A stretch of DNA of 64,000 nt from Sycon ciliatum (GCF_964019385.1 NC_088650.1:32398839-32462838); one strand, 5' to 3'; shown: positions 37,004 to 47,533, numbered from the stretch's first letter. Numbers and translations are program-made. The notes: generated by a model from the letters alone, not told the origin.

Positions 37004-37313
37004 ACAAACATACTTGTGGGTTCTGGATTTCTAAATTCGTTACCGTATACTCATTTTCCAGAACCGTACGGTACAAACGATCTTTCAATTTCCCGTATCC
37101 TGTGTTACCCGTACCCAACAGACACTTCGCTGGTGAAGAGATTGGGAACGACTGCTTGGCTCTTTTGTCGTCGCGCGACACTATAGCCCTGTGATCTCGG
37201 AAAGGCTGTTTTGAATGTACAGGTGCACTAAGATTGGACATCGACTTTCGGAAGACTCATAATCGACATTGTAATACCGGTCACTTGATTAATCCATGAC
37301 CGTTGCTCGACAC

Positions 37314-37361
37314 CAGGGAGTCGTAAAATACCATAATTATAATTTTACGACTCCCTGCTGG
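37314..37361. repeat. Short perfect-ended palindrome
   Basis: CAGGGAGTCGTAAAAT faces its inverse ATTTTACGACTCCCTG across a short centre. The GACTCCCTG end recurs at 48346-48373, 49815 and 58140, so this is a recurrent short foldback. Confidence 0.6.
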
Positions 37362-37544
37362 ATTTTATACAGTTGTCTAAAGTCCTCAGGCTGCTTACAG
37401 TGCTGAATGTCCAATGGACAGAGCAAGTAATACAAATATTACACAGCAATGAAGCAAACAAATCTCGTTTCCCTGTTATTCGGCGTTTCGTGTGAAAACA
37501 CTCATTAGCTTTTGTTTGTTTTGCAGTTGTTCTTGTGCAACTCC

Positions 37545-37800
37545 TCCCGCCCCCCCCCCATTTTTCGATGCCTAGTTGCAACGCTGACACCGAGACCTCT
37601 GGTCGGTTGAGTTGCTCAGCACGTGGTCCCTACATCCCCTATGTTTTATCCTTTTCCTCGTTTCTTTTTTCTCCACCTGTTTTCCGACAAAAATTTCCTG
37701 GTTCGCTTGAGACTCGGTTTCTCTATATAGAGGCCGAGTTTTCCGCATCCGTAGGAACGCCACCACCCTTCAGGGATCAAGGCGCAGATGCAGCTCCTAA
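37545..37800 (+). repeat. Dispersed repeat, fuller copy
   Basis: Runs from poly-C and GATGCCTAGTTGCAACGCTG through GAGACTCGGTTTC to GGAACGCCACCACCC and CGCAGATGCAGCTCC. Its end matches the sequence fused to both truncated kinases and the intronic copy at 1991-2090. Confidence 0.6.
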
Positions 37801-37833
37801 TGCGGTTGGAGGTGACTAGATCAGCTCACCAGC

Positions 37834-38397
37834 ATGTGGTCAAAGACCGAAAATCCCATTCATTGCATCCATGTTTTCCTCATGCCAGGCCACGAGTTCC
37901 CAATTAACTGTGGGTCCCAATCACAATGCCCAACATCCAAGTTTAAGCAGGCTGATCTCCCAGCAGCTGACAAAAGCGACTCCAGCTCCTCTGAGTCTGA
38001 AGAGTTGCCTCTTTCTGCTGATGCTGAAGCATTGGTCGACAATGAAAGCTTATCCAAGCCAGAGAACCAGCAGCTGTCTAACTTCCCCTGCGACTCCGAT
38101 AGGGAGGCCAAGAAGGCAGACAGTGATGCATGTACAGCCCTAGGCCCACAGCTGGGAGGCCATGGCGACGATGATACTGATTCTGGCGGGTGGGAAGTCA
38201 ACCGATCCAAGCGTTCACGCCATAGCGTCACACCTGATCGGGACCAGAGTGCCACCACCGCTGGATCCAAGCAACGGAAAAAAGGAAACGAAAATCTCCT
38301 GAGAGTGGCCAACAAGTCCTGCAGTAAGTCACTTCAGAAACTTACCGCTTTGATACACATTTACCTTTCATTTTTGCACCCATGCGGCCATGCCTAG
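37834..38397 (+). CDS. Acidic Ser-rich open frame, unknown
   Basis: A 187-codon frame. The middle is acidic and Ser-rich (SDSSSSESEELPLSADAEAL), followed by DDDTDSGGWEVNRSKRSRHS, a style seen in LINE ORF1 proteins before their basic region. A GCA|GTAAGT donor-like site at about 38318 could end an exon. The first 30 codons overlap sequence also found at 51190-51270 and 59300-59380, so part of this is repeat DNA. I do not recognise a family. Either a LINE ORF1 fragment or a host exon. Confidence 0.3.
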   Translation: MWSKTENPIHCIHVFLMPGHEFPINCGSQSQCPTSKFKQADLPAADKSDSSSSESEELPLSADAEALVDNESLSKPENQQLSNFPCDSDREAKKADSDACTALGPQLGGHGDDDTDSGGWEVNRSKRSRHSVTPDRDQSATTAGSKQRKKGNENLLRVANKSCSKSLQKLTALIHIYLSFLHPCGHA

Positions 38398-38502
38398 CAC
38401 ACTTCGCCGAATTGCTGTTTAGGTACGTTCGCGCCTGGTTGAAATCTGGCTTTGGAAAATATATTATTCATTGCTACCAGGTTCGGCCTCATTTCCTCTG
38501 TG

Positions 38503-38546
38503 CTGCGCTGATGAGTCCACAAAGGACGAAACAGTTCTGTCCGCAG
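38503..38546 (+). ncRNA. Hammerhead ribozyme, fully paired
   Basis: Stem I CUGCG/CGCAG (5/5 pairs), core CUGAUGA, stem II GUCC-ACAAA-GGAC (4/4), GAAA, stem III CAG-UU-CUG (3/3), UC cleavage dinucleotide. Every conserved core base is present; cleavage is expected after C38541. Decayed homologues at 51580-51600 and 59695-59736 carry CUAACGA in place of CUGAUGA. In those copies a CGCAGATTGAG, identical to the bases just after this cleavage site, occurs ~200 nt upstream, suggesting a retrozyme-like monomer. Confidence 0.85.
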
Positions 38547-39379
38547 ATTGAGTTTAGGCAATTACCAATTAGGAGAGAGGTTTTCGACTACAGAGCATCT
38601 CGGCGAATTATCGTCTCACACCTGGCGCCAAAATACATAGTGACAATGTTACATGTATGTACTGGCCTTCAGAATACATGTATCAAATATACTTTGAAAC
38701 ATTAGGAATGCCACCCCGCCGTTCGTTTTCATGTACATGTTCAGTATCACCAGTACACCCAAGTTAGCTGGTGTGGGCGAAACATTTTTGGCTGCATTTC
38801 GGGCTCTGCTCACTGATGGTTTCAGAGCTGCGGAAGATGGTAAGCTCACAGCCCACCACTTCCCCAGTAGCCCCGCGTGGTGGGAAGAGCCCTGACTCGT
38901 CGCTGTTTCTGTCTTCATGCGCACTCTGCAGGACAGCTCGTCTCTTGCATCTCCAGTAAACAGTCTCACCTCTTCCTCTCTTCAAAGACTCTTTTCTTGC
39001 CCGTAGGCATACACATCCTTGACTAGTTTGGATTTAATAGCCTCGCGAAGTTAAAATTTAATAGGCCAGTAAAATCGGGATAAGCGTTAGAGATTGAGTG
39101 ATTGAGTCACCAAGGTAAAGGATTTCGTGCATAGAGCTTACAGGTTTTAGTGAAATTCTGCGACAGGGGCAGAGGTGAAACATGTACATGTCACTAAGTC
39201 GAAATATAGATAATCTTCTGGCGGGATGTTTAGGCGGCGAAAAATCAAGCTGTGATTGTGAAACAGCACAGTCGCGAAATGGCATTCGATGAATTCACCA
39301 CCTCTAAATGTCTCAATGGACCACAACGGCAAGTCTATTTGGCGGTGTACGTCTCTTTTGGCGGTGAAGCTCGGCCAAA

Positions 39380-39720
39380 CCTTTACATGAAAGTTCAATT
39401 GTCTTCCTTAAGTCTCACAACGGTGCTGAACAGATGTCTGGGACGACATTTTTCAATAACAGGTTTTGCCGGTTCCACGCACAAATCCAGCAACTGACCG
39501 ACATGATCGCAGTTGTCAGTTGTTGAGATATCGCATGATTCTGATCTCAACCTCCTACTACCAAGATAGTCAAGATGCTCCGCTCCCACCAGGCACCATG
39601 GTGCACTACGGCTGCTTTGGTTTGGAGTGGCTGACATTCAGGTTCTTCGAGAGGGGGCATCGAAGATTTTGGCGGCGAACGTTTTCCTTTACTGATTGTC
39701 GCCTAAAACTCAATCTCTAG
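39380..39720 (-). pseudogene. Ser/Thr kinase N-lobe relic
   Basis: Minus-strand fragments in shifted frames match the complete kinase just downstream: TFAAKIFDAPSRRT (the ATP-lysine strand), then EIRIMRYLNN, then NCDHVGQLLDLCVEPAKPVI. At least one frameshift and a stop break it. The catalytic lobe is missing. It is probably a remnant of a tandem duplication in the kinase cluster. Confidence 0.65.
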
Positions 39721-40051
39721 CAAGACAGTTGCAAACATACACATCTCGATTGACGGTTTACAGTCAAACTCGAGTTTAAAACAAAAAACTCCTTTTATTG
39801 AAAATCGTCTAGATATTTTGATCTCAAGCGAAACTAAAACATTGCCGAGGTAAAATGCACTCAAGTAAAACACGAATACGTGGCCGTGCTCCGAATCGGG
39901 CAGGCAAAAAAACTCAAGTACATGTATAACACGAATACATGGCCGCTCCGCATCAGGCAGGCGAAAAAGCTCAAGTAAAAGACAAACACGGCATAGAAAC
40001 AATTCTCCCATCAAACGAATCGCCAGTTCACTTGTACCCTGCAGAAACATC

Positions 40052-41194
40052 TTAACACAACGGTGCATCTAAACATTTGTCTACATCCGCACTTGCTGCC
40101 GCTTCCTCTTCATGGAAGTAGGGATGCTGACAGGCTTGATCAGCAGAAAGTCGCGCTACGGGGTCATACTGCAACATTGCCGCCAGTAGGTCAACAGCGG
40201 TCTGAGGAATATTTAAGTCAGGCCGCTTGTGTGGGTCTTGAGTCAGCTGAATTTTGAGACTGGATTGTGCTGGTGCTGCACTGCACACTGCGTCATATTG
40301 GTCGTAATGCACCATGCCCACTCTCGTTTCCTCACAGAACGTCTTGGCTGTGAAGCCGCCAAGAATACATGTGATGTTGAGCATGTATTCTTTGATGCGA
40401 TCGACAAGGGCAAGGTCACTTGACCCGTTCGGTACTAACTTCTGGCCACCCTTTCGCCATAAACGAGCTAGCACCATCGCCAAGCTCCAAACATCGGCCT
40501 TGAAGTTGAACGTTTCGCAAAAGAACTCTTCAGGCGCGAAGTACGGAAACGTTCCCCGAAGTATATTGGCGAGGAGGAGCTGATTGTCGTCAGCAATGGT
40601 CGATTGGCCAAAATCGCAATACTTCATCCGCCATCCCTCTTCCTGGTCTACAACGGCAACTACATTGGCCGGCTTGATATCCCGATGGGCGATATTGAGG
40701 CGGTGAAGTTCGGCCAAACCGCAAACCAGTTGCTGCGAAAATTTCTTCGCGACATCTTCGTTTGGAACGCGTGTTGAAATGTACTTCGGCTTAATGAAGT
40801 CAGTCAACGGTGTGGAGCCGAGTTCCAGCACGAGGATCTTTCCAATTTCAGGTTTTGCCGGCTCCGCGCACACATCCGTCAACCTAAGGACATGGTCACA
40901 GTTGTTCAGACGTCTCAGCACTCGAATCTCCTCCACCTGTGCCTTCGCAGCTGCCTCGCTAAGAGAGCCTTTGTGGATTTTGGCGGCGAACTTTCTGCTG
41001 ATATCGCCTCCCATCCACACCTCAAACACCGATCCGGATGCCCCTGTGCCTAGAAGAGATCCCTGAGTGTACTTCTTTCGATAATCAACGGGCTCTTCAC
41101 AAAGGGAGCACAGGGAGCGTGCTGCGCGTGCTTTGACGGCCTTTGCCACGGCAGGAACTGGCGCATGCAGCGTTACTTCTTCAGTGGCGTCCAT
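40052..41194 (-). CDS. Intronless Ser/Thr protein kinase (copy A)
   Basis: A 380-residue minus-strand protein with a complete eukaryotic protein kinase domain: Gly loop GTGASGSV (49-56), ATP lysine K72 (FAAKI), alpha-C Glu about E89, catalytic HRDIKPAN (170-177), metal-binding DFG (194-196), APE (220-222), DVWS (234-237) and the late Arg R349. The short N-terminus has CSLCEEP. A segment unusual for kinases, ILGGFTAKTFCEETR (277-291), is shared by the other copies in this window, so they form a distinct family. HRDIKPAN indicates Ser/Thr specificity. No signal peptide or membrane segment; presumably cytosolic. AATAAA (minus) lies ~250 bp after the stop near 39800. Substrate unknown. Confidence 0.88.
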   Translation of the reverse strand: MDATEEVTLHAPVPAVAKAVKARAARSLCSLCEEPVDYRKKYTQGSLLGTGASGSVFEVWMGGDISRKFAAKIHKGSLSEAAAKAQVEEIRVLRRLNNCDHVLRLTDVCAEPAKPEIGKILVLELGSTPLTDFIKPKYISTRVPNEDVAKKFSQQLVCGLAELHRLNIAHRDIKPANVVAVVDQEEGWRMKYCDFGQSTIADDNQLLLANILRGTFPYFAPEEFFCETFNFKADVWSLAMVLARLWRKGGQKLVPNGSSDLALVDRIKEYMLNITCILGGFTAKTFCEETRVGMVHYDQYDAVCSAAPAQSSLKIQLTQDPHKRPDLNIPQTAVDLLAAMLQYDPVARLSADQACQHPYFHEEEAAASADVDKCLDAPLC

Positions 41195-42465
41195 TTCCGG
41201 ATAGAATTCTGAATTGCGATTTTACAGAAAGATTTCTAAGGACGAATAACTTCCACTGACGTGCGGACTAGCAGCGGACACTACAACTTGCCATGGAACA
41301 AACGGAACACACGAAAACATGGAAAACATGGAAAACATGGAACGCAAGGAACGCAAGGAAGACACGAAGATTCGATTATTATTTCCAACGTCTTATAGCC
41401 CTCAGCTGGATCATCGTTTTCACAACGTACTGTAGTAGTCATGGTCCGGTCGGATACGAAAACCATAGAAGACCGTAATGGTAACCATGCATATGCATTC
41501 AGACGTACACCCCATAACTGTTGGGTAACGATGAATTACGTCACACCGTCACACAGATTATATGATCGTAGCGTGCCTGTACACGCGTCGATTTGGTCGA
41601 GTAGTCTATTCTAATGGAGATCCATGATTGTGCCGAAAACTGAAGGAATGAATCCGACGTTTTCTCATGTCATGCAACTGTCATTTCAGTACGGTACAGC
41701 TTGCCAAGCAAAATTGTAAGGGCTCCACTTAGTTTAAAATACATGTCAATAATAGGCACCGGCGGATTATGCCGGCATAATTATTGGCATAATTTGGTGG
41801 CTGAAAATTTTGAGCATAATTTGGCATCCTGACGGGGGTAGGAGCTTAACTACATGATTGTACCACAGTTCGAGTAAGTAGGCTACACAATTGTGTACAA
41901 TGCACCTGATCACGTGATCAGTGCTGGTGGTCTGCATGGTAAATGGTTCGGAGGTCATGCAGATAGTGTTTTCAATGAAGAGCAGGGTAGAAATCATTGA
42001 ATCCAGTATTGCATGCTGGAAAGACCTATGGAGCAATGTGATAAAAGCATACATCACAGCCAAATACTGCTTCCACCTGTGGCAGCTGCATGGCTGTACG
42101 GTGTACCATAACATAACTCATTGACTAACACATTTTGTGAAAACATTACCCTGTAAAAGAATAGGTATGTAAACAATATACCTGTGAAAACACAACCTTT
42201 AATGTCACTAACACAACTTGTGACTACAATAATCACGAGATCAACCCCAAAACATTTCTTGCAGTTTATTTTCGTAGAGTTTGCAACTTTGTGTTCCTCA
42301 ACACAACTTTCAACTTTCTTCAAAAATATCTTCAACCTTGGCTCTGTCCTAGATCGTATATAAATGCATTCATTGTTTCGTCTCATCATTATGGAGCAGC
42401 TTATGCGAAGGCTAGCCAAGCTTGCTTGGCGAAGCCAACGCGGAAAAGCCTATAACAATAATAAT
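41195..42465. other. Upstream flank of kinase A; no other gene
   Basis: Contains a TAGGCACCGGCGGATTATGC element fragment at about 41753-41830 and a LINE-like tail with (AAT)n at about 42390-42472. No supported coding region. Confidence 0.5.
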
Positions 42466-42755
42466 AATAATAATGTAGAAAAGAAAGGGACATATGTATA
42501 CGAGTTAAGCGTAACTCTCCATCACTGTAACTGGATACTATTATAGTCAGAAAGTGCAATAACTAGGCACAAAACTGACAGAGTACTGAGACGTCCTGAC
42601 ACCTAGCTAGTCAGGACGTCGAATGTCTCAGTACATGTACTCTGTCAGTTTTGTGCCTAGTTATTGCACTTTCTGACTGTTTAATAATATCCAGTTACAG
42701 TGATGGAGAGTTACTCTTAACTCGTATATTATGTCCCTTTCTTTTCTACATTTAT
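42466..42755. mobile_element. Foldback copy of dispersed repeat A
   Basis: Left arm 42473-42600 and right arm 42606-42750 are inverted copies sharing GAGTTACTCTTAACTCGTAT, GTCAGAAAGTGCAATAAC and GAGACGTCCTGAC. The right-arm sequence recurs in single orientation at 50170-50290, 52876-53052, 53468-53645 and 58500-58616 (here 'repeat A'). Non-coding. Confidence 0.75.
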
Positions 42756-42875
42756 TTATGGCTCAACATCCGAGTTTCAAATAATAATAATAATATTTTA
42801 ATTTCGAAGATACGTTTTGGGTCGTAAGTATCCACGCAAACACCAATCCAGTCAAAATACGGCATTTGTCAAAGT

Positions 42876-42909
42876 ATCCGAACGTTTTCGGTCCCTTCTC
42901 ATCAAGGAT
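42876..42909 (-). ncRNA. Decayed hammerhead ribozyme 3' of Penelope ORF
   Basis: Minus strand: AUCC, UUGAUGA (core C3 is U), GAAGGGACC, GAAA, ACGU, UC, GGAU. Stem I still pairs 4/4. It is ~155-190 nt after the stop of the Penelope ORF, where these elements are known to carry hammerheads. Confidence 0.45.
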
Positions 42910-43063
42910 TTTACAGGGAATGGCTCAAGTTGGAAAGAAGTTAACTTATATAGCGTAAAGATGTGAGATAACAACACTCGTGACAAGGTGGAAAATTCTC
43001 AAGTTCAGCACCACACAAAACTCGAAGGAAAATAATAATAGTGACAACAACATAGTGAGCAAA

Positions 43064-45331
43064 TTAAGTTACATTGTTAACACCTCGACGAGGAGTAACA
43101 CCAAACAATTGTAGCGACAACACATTTTCTTTCTGTACGCAAAGTTCAGGATCTAACTTACGGATATACAAAGCTTCTAACACAGCCAGATGCAACGCAC
43201 ATCTACCACGTGACAATATTGAGAACACATTATCACTGTACAACTCACGACAATTGGTACGGGCTGACAGATGTTGCTTGATTGACGACGTGAGATTCTT
43301 AGCTCCGTCGGGTGTTGTCTCCTCCAATGTCCCGTCATATCGCCTCTTCGCGGCATCACCACTATCCGTCTCTTTGCTTTTCCGCGGCCTTCCACGTTTT
43401 CTGACACAAGCCGTTGTGTGCGCGATGCCCAGCGTCCTTTCAGCTACGTCTCCTCCATTGCGGATTTCTATTGAGCTTCTTACTCCAACTTGCCCCGTGT
43501 CCGATATTGAGGTTCCTTTTTGCGGTCTACCACGTTTTCGAATATTGACTGTTGTTGTCACTTCCGTTGTCGTTGTACGTGCGTCCTCACCAGTCCGTAT
43601 TTTTACTTGGCTTCGCGTAACCCTTCCCGACGCCGACAGATCCTTTGTCAATTTCGGTGGTTTGCGTGTCGGTCTTTCACCATCTTTCACGCTGTTCTCA
43701 GCTGGCCCCTGCCCTACACACGTGGAGGAGGACGGGCGTGCAGTCACATCTTCACGGGACGAGGAAGATCCACCGATGGACTGGTCAGCACATTTTGGAG
43801 GACGACCACGGCGAGGACGACACTCACGCGCATCAAGCGGAACAAAACTTAGCGGCACATGTTGACGAATGCGCGCGCCCAGGTGCTGAAGGGTTCTACC
43901 TACATACCGACCTTCACATTGTCGGCATTGAAAGAAATAGATAAGGTTACTTTTACTAAGGGTAGATAGAACGTCCTTCTTCACACTGAACACACGCACT
44001 GTCCCAAATATGACGTACAGCTTGACGCACGGATAAGATGGACATGCGATACCACGAACATCCTTCTCCACGCGCGTAGAACCGGCGCCAACCCAGGGTA
44101 AACGGAGCACCACTGGGCAACGGTCAGGTCCAAATTGGATAGGCTTGTCTGTCGCCGGTTTTTCGTTGATTAGCTTGGCCAGAAATTTCTTTGGATAGCC
44201 GTTGTTCGTAAATATTGATGTCAGTCTGTCTAATTCGTCCTGCAATAGATGAGGGGAACATATTCTATGCGCACGAAAAACTAATGGTTTCACAAGATGT
44301 CTTTTCGATTTCGTTGGAGTATAGCTCCCCCACGGAATGTAGAGGCCGGTGAAAGTTGGCTTCCTATAGATAGTGGTGTCCAAACTCTTAGTGTTAATGT
44401 TGCGTGATATTTGTACATCCAAGAAGGATAATCTGCCGTTTTGTTCCGCTTCCGACGTGAATCTCAACGCCGGATGGAGGCTATTCAGAGTTAGTAGAAA
44501 AGTCCCACAGACATCCTCATCCTCATCGTGACAGTACACATCGTCTACAAAACGACAGTACATAGAGGGCCACAGTGATGGACTAATGGACGCTTCACAG
44601 AACCCTACAAATATATTAGCCAATACAGGACCAAGCGGCGAGCCCATGGCAACGCCATCTATTTGTTTATACATAACGTACCGGCTGTAGCTGTTGTAGA
44701 GGTTGAGTACCGGCTGTAGCATGGCACATAGCCACTTGGATGCTTTAAATGGCGGTGATCCTGACATGCTGTTGAGTATTGGTCGTAAGGGAATGTTCTT
44801 CGTGTGAATTTTTGGAAGCCCATACATTCGTGGTCTTGTTGATCCCGTCGGCGCCAGATGGTCGTACTCACAATCAGAAATTTGATGTGTTTTTGAAAGA
44901 GACAATAGGTATTTGCTAAGTTTAGTGTCGATGTTTTCTGTATGATCATATACATCGCACGGTCCGATTCTGCAAAATTTTGTCTTGTCCTCAAGAATGA
45001 CCATCATCTTGGTTTGGTAGTCCTCCCTTGACATAATAACCGTTGCCCGGCCCTTGTCAGGGCGGGAGATCATGATGTCCGGATTTTTCCTAAGCTCCCT
45101 CATTACTTTGAGGTGCTCTCGTGTGAGTGAAAAAGACCGGGTGTCAGGAGAGGTCTGCGCAAACCTGTGTGCCTCGGCAGCCAGAGACGCCCGGTCAAGC
45201 GGCTGCTGTTTCGTCAGATTTTGCTGGTACCTTGGACAATTGCTGCTGCAGCAGCTCAAACTCCGCCAACATCTCCAATCGGTGGAGTTTAGGAGGAATG
45301 CCAAAATCCAAACCGCCACACAGCACGTCAT
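43064..45331 (-). CDS. Penelope-like RT / GIY-YIG endonuclease with AT-hooks
   Basis: A 755-codon frame. RT part: RPDKGRATVIM (90-100), MYGLPKIHT (169-177), GVAMGSPLGPVLANIF (226-241) and the catalytic FVDD (261-264). Motif A, which carries the first catalytic Asp and normally lies between LLQP and YKQIDG, is missing; residues 205-225 join these blocks directly. GIY-YIG endonuclease: IYFFQC then RYVGRT (475-480), R487, and LEALYIRKLDPELC with E719. Between the two halves of this domain sits a ~190-residue hydrophilic insert with three AT-hooks: RRGRPPK (507-513), KRGRPQK (599-605) and KRGRPRK (645-651). AT-hooks bind the minor groove of AT-rich DNA; I infer a targeting role. The first ~40 residues are out of the native frame. 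Confidence 0.88.
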   Translation of the reverse strand: MTCCVAVWILAFLLNSTDWRCWRSLSCCSSNCPRYQQNLTKQQPLDRASLAAEAHRFAQTSPDTRSFSLTREHLKVMRELRKNPDIMISRPDKGRATVIMSREDYQTKMMVILEDKTKFCRIGPCDVYDHTENIDTKLSKYLLSLSKTHQISDCEYDHLAPTGSTRPRMYGLPKIHTKNIPLRPILNSMSGSPPFKASKWLCAMLQPVLNLYNSYSRYVMYKQIDGVAMGSPLGPVLANIFVGFCEASISPSLWPSMYCRFVDDVYCHDEDEDVCGTFLLTLNSLHPALRFTSEAEQNGRLSFLDVQISRNINTKSLDTTIYRKPTFTGLYIPWGSYTPTKSKRHLVKPLVFRAHRICSPHLLQDELDRLTSIFTNNGYPKKFLAKLINEKPATDKPIQFGPDRCPVVLRLPWVGAGSTRVEKDVRGIACPSYPCVKLYVIFGTVRVFSVKKDVLSTLSKSNLIYFFQCRQCEGRYVGRTLQHLGARIRQHVPLSFVPLDARECRPRRGRPPKCADQSIGGSSSSREDVTARPSSSTCVGQGPAENSVKDGERPTRKPPKLTKDLSASGRVTRSQVKIRTGEDARTTTTEVTTTVNIRKRGRPQKGTSISDTGQVGVRSSIEIRNGGDVAERTLGIAHTTACVRKRGRPRKSKETDSGDAAKRRYDGTLEETTPDGAKNLTSSIKQHLSARTNCRELYSDNVFSILSRGRCALHLAVLEALYIRKLDPELCVQKENVLSLQLFGVTPRRGVNNVT

Positions 45332-45362
45332 TTTGTAGTTGAGTCACAGGGATATCGGCAAG
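43064..45362 (-). mobile_element. Penelope-like retroelement, 5'-truncated and deleted
   Basis: Minus-strand element whose main frame is 45331-43064. Upstream, another frame (about 45350-45225) encodes GLDFGIPPKLHRLEMLAEFE, a Penelope-like N-terminus, so one frameshift separates them. The 5' side ends abruptly at the TIR element beginning at 45367. The reverse transcriptase is internally deleted (see the CDS). A hammerhead relic marks the 3' side. Not autonomous any more. Confidence 0.85.
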
Positions 45363-45366
45363 ATTA

Positions 45367-45410
45367 ACGAGAGAGCTTGGAAGCTCAGGGCCCTACGCTA
45401 TGCTTTTATG
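45367..45410 (+). repeat. Unpaired left end of TIR element E
   Basis: ACGAGAGAGCTTGGAAGC followed by TCAGGGCCCTACGCTATG, the same end that bounds elements at 47973-48901 and 57373-58474. Its nearest unpaired partner end is at 50148, which would make a nested element, but this is uncertain. Confidence 0.5.
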
Positions 45411-45664
45411 CTCTTTTGCCTAGTTCATCGTACATGTTATAAGAACTGAGGCAAAAGTATTTGCAGAATTTATTGCGGATTGTTATTTCTCTAATAATCA
45501 TCTACTTTTGGTTTGCTCCTTCTTTTCTTTTTATCTCCTTATACTGTAAATCAACAAATTTTGGCCGATGAGAAATAGAAACCTCTCTATTAGAGACGTT
45601 AAGATGCACGTTATTTCCGACGTGACGCGCAATTTCACGTCAAATTTGAAATCGATCGGTATTT

Positions 45665-46847
45665 TTGCTCTCACATGCATCCATTGCTCAATCATGCATC
45701 ATTTGCCTATATGACAAACTTTGGGAACTCGACCGACAGACCCGCCAAGCACTGTTTAAAGAACACGCCCGCCACCCCAAGGACTCTGCCGCCAGGGTCC
45801 ACCTGCCTCGTGACATGGGTGGTCGAGGAATTCTATCATTCCGGGATCTCCTGGATAGAACCCGTGTCCGGGTGGCGCGGTACCTACAAGCCCACCCAAA
45901 CGTGCCACTGTTGGCTGCTGTTAAGCGCCATCACGACAATGATGTGGCACCGTCAAAATCAGTTACACGTCAAGCCTCCAGACTTCTGGGTGAACTTGAC
46001 CTACCCGACTTGGAGACTCCCACAAAAGTCATTGTCAAGAAGGCCGTTGGTCTCCGGTGCCTGGCCGTTATCCAAGGTAAGCCTCTCCATGGCCAGTTCT
46101 GGAGACGAGCTTCTGATGCTGGCTTGGACCTGGGCTTGAGTTTTCGCTGGCTGAAATCGCCAACGATCAGGCCTGCGACAGAGGGACTCTTGCTGGCTGT
46201 ACAGGATCAGGCCATTGCGACCAGGCACTATCAGGTCACGGTCATTGGACGGGGAGACGTTGTGGACATTTGTCGAGTTTGCAGCACTCGCGGAGAAACA
46301 GTTGATCACATTGTGGCCTGTTGCCCAGCCCTAGCCAGAACACTGTATATCGAACGGCATAACACGCTCGTCAAGTTGGTGCATTGGGCACTATGCAAGC
46401 GGCATGGTCTGGGTCGGCCGAGAAGCAACCCGCTGAAGCATCATCTTGTGCCTGTCACGGAAAATCTTGACATGAAGCTCCTGTGGGAGTTCAATATCCC
46501 AACGGATACGCAAGTGCGCCACAACCGCCAAGACCTGGTGTTGCGGTCCAGCACACAGGTGCTGCTGATGGATGTCAAGTGTTCCATTGGACCAGAATGT
46601 GCCCACAAAAATCTACGAAAAAATAACAGAGTACGCTCCCCTTTGCCAAGAGCTGCGGCGCATCTGGCATGTGGATGATGTCCGCGTTGTGCCCCTGGTT
46701 GTTGGGGCGCTTGGTGGACTGACTGGTGTGTTCCTCTCACACTTTGTGTTGGCATTGGCAGGCACTCTGCGCATTGAAAGGGCTCAGCAATGTGCTATCC
46801 TGGGCACGCTGAACATCGTCAAGTCGGTTCTTGGCATTCGGCATTAG
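45665..46847 (+). pseudogene. RLE-type LINE C-terminal relic, frameshifted
   Basis: The 3' part of a non-LTR retrotransposon ORF. It has a post-RT region (HLPRDMGGRGILSFRDLLDR), a zinc knuckle CRVCSTRGETVDHIVACCPA, then a restriction-like endonuclease core: RQDLVL in place of the usual RPD, VLLMDV, and after a one-base insertion at about 46577, VPLDQNVPTKIYEKITEYA, then VVPLVVGALGG. The Pro-to-Gln change and the frameshift make it inactive. The RT core is absent, so the copy is 5'-truncated. The PD-(D/E)XK endonuclease suggests an R2/R4/NeSL-like lineage rather than the APE type at 5.5 kb. Confidence 0.7.
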
Positions 46848-47493
46848 GCTCCTCATGTTACGGGTAGAGCTAGTTCGTATAAACCTCCAATACTGCATTT
46901 GCTTTGACATCCATGAATGTGCAGTATGACGGTCCTCACAGCCTGATTTTTCTCTTGCCATTTGAGTATGTCCGGCATTCATCTCTTCCTCTATTTCTAC
47001 AGGTCTATTCCTGTACTGGTAGTCCATTTTTGTGATTACTCTTTTTGTAATCGAATATGTCCTGTCCTCCTCCATCTTTTTGTATTCAAATATGTCCTGG
47101 CCTCCTCCATCGTTCTGCTTATTTCTGTCCGTCTCTCAGTTTCTGCGTCGGCTTTCAATATTTTTGCTTTGGTTTTTACAATCCTTTTTGCTTCGGTCTC
47201 CATTGCGTTGGCCATTTATCTATTTTTTTCTCTCATTACCCTTGGTCTCTTTTGGCCCGGTGATGGGGTTCTTACCTCATGTCATGACAACGTGAGTGAA
47301 ATAAAGCCAACTCCATAATAATTTAAAAATTCGACGAGGAGACAATAATTTTAATATGGCAATAAGTAGGACGAGCTGAAGCGACATGTGGACTACTTTA
47401 TTAACAATGTAAGCGATGGAGACGATGCCAGAAACAACCTAAAGGGTAAGGAAAAATACATGTAAGAAGAAAAAGGGCAATGGAAGAAAAAGA

Positions 47494-47533
47494 TGATTCG
47501 AACAAGTTTTCGTACAACACTCTTCAGGAATCA
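47494..47533 (-). ncRNA. Hammerhead ribozyme, left arm, minus strand
   Basis: UGAUUC / CUGAAGA / GUGUUGUAC / GAAA / ACUUGU / UC / GAAUCA. Stem I pairs 6/6, stem II G-C, U-A, G-U with loop UUG, stem III A-U, C-G. All core bases are present (position 7 is A, which is allowed). Confidence 0.8.

Noticed and set aside
42361..42395. Hammerhead candidate (TTTCGTCTCATCATT)
   Set aside because: Core C and U are missing and stem II is only three bases in total.
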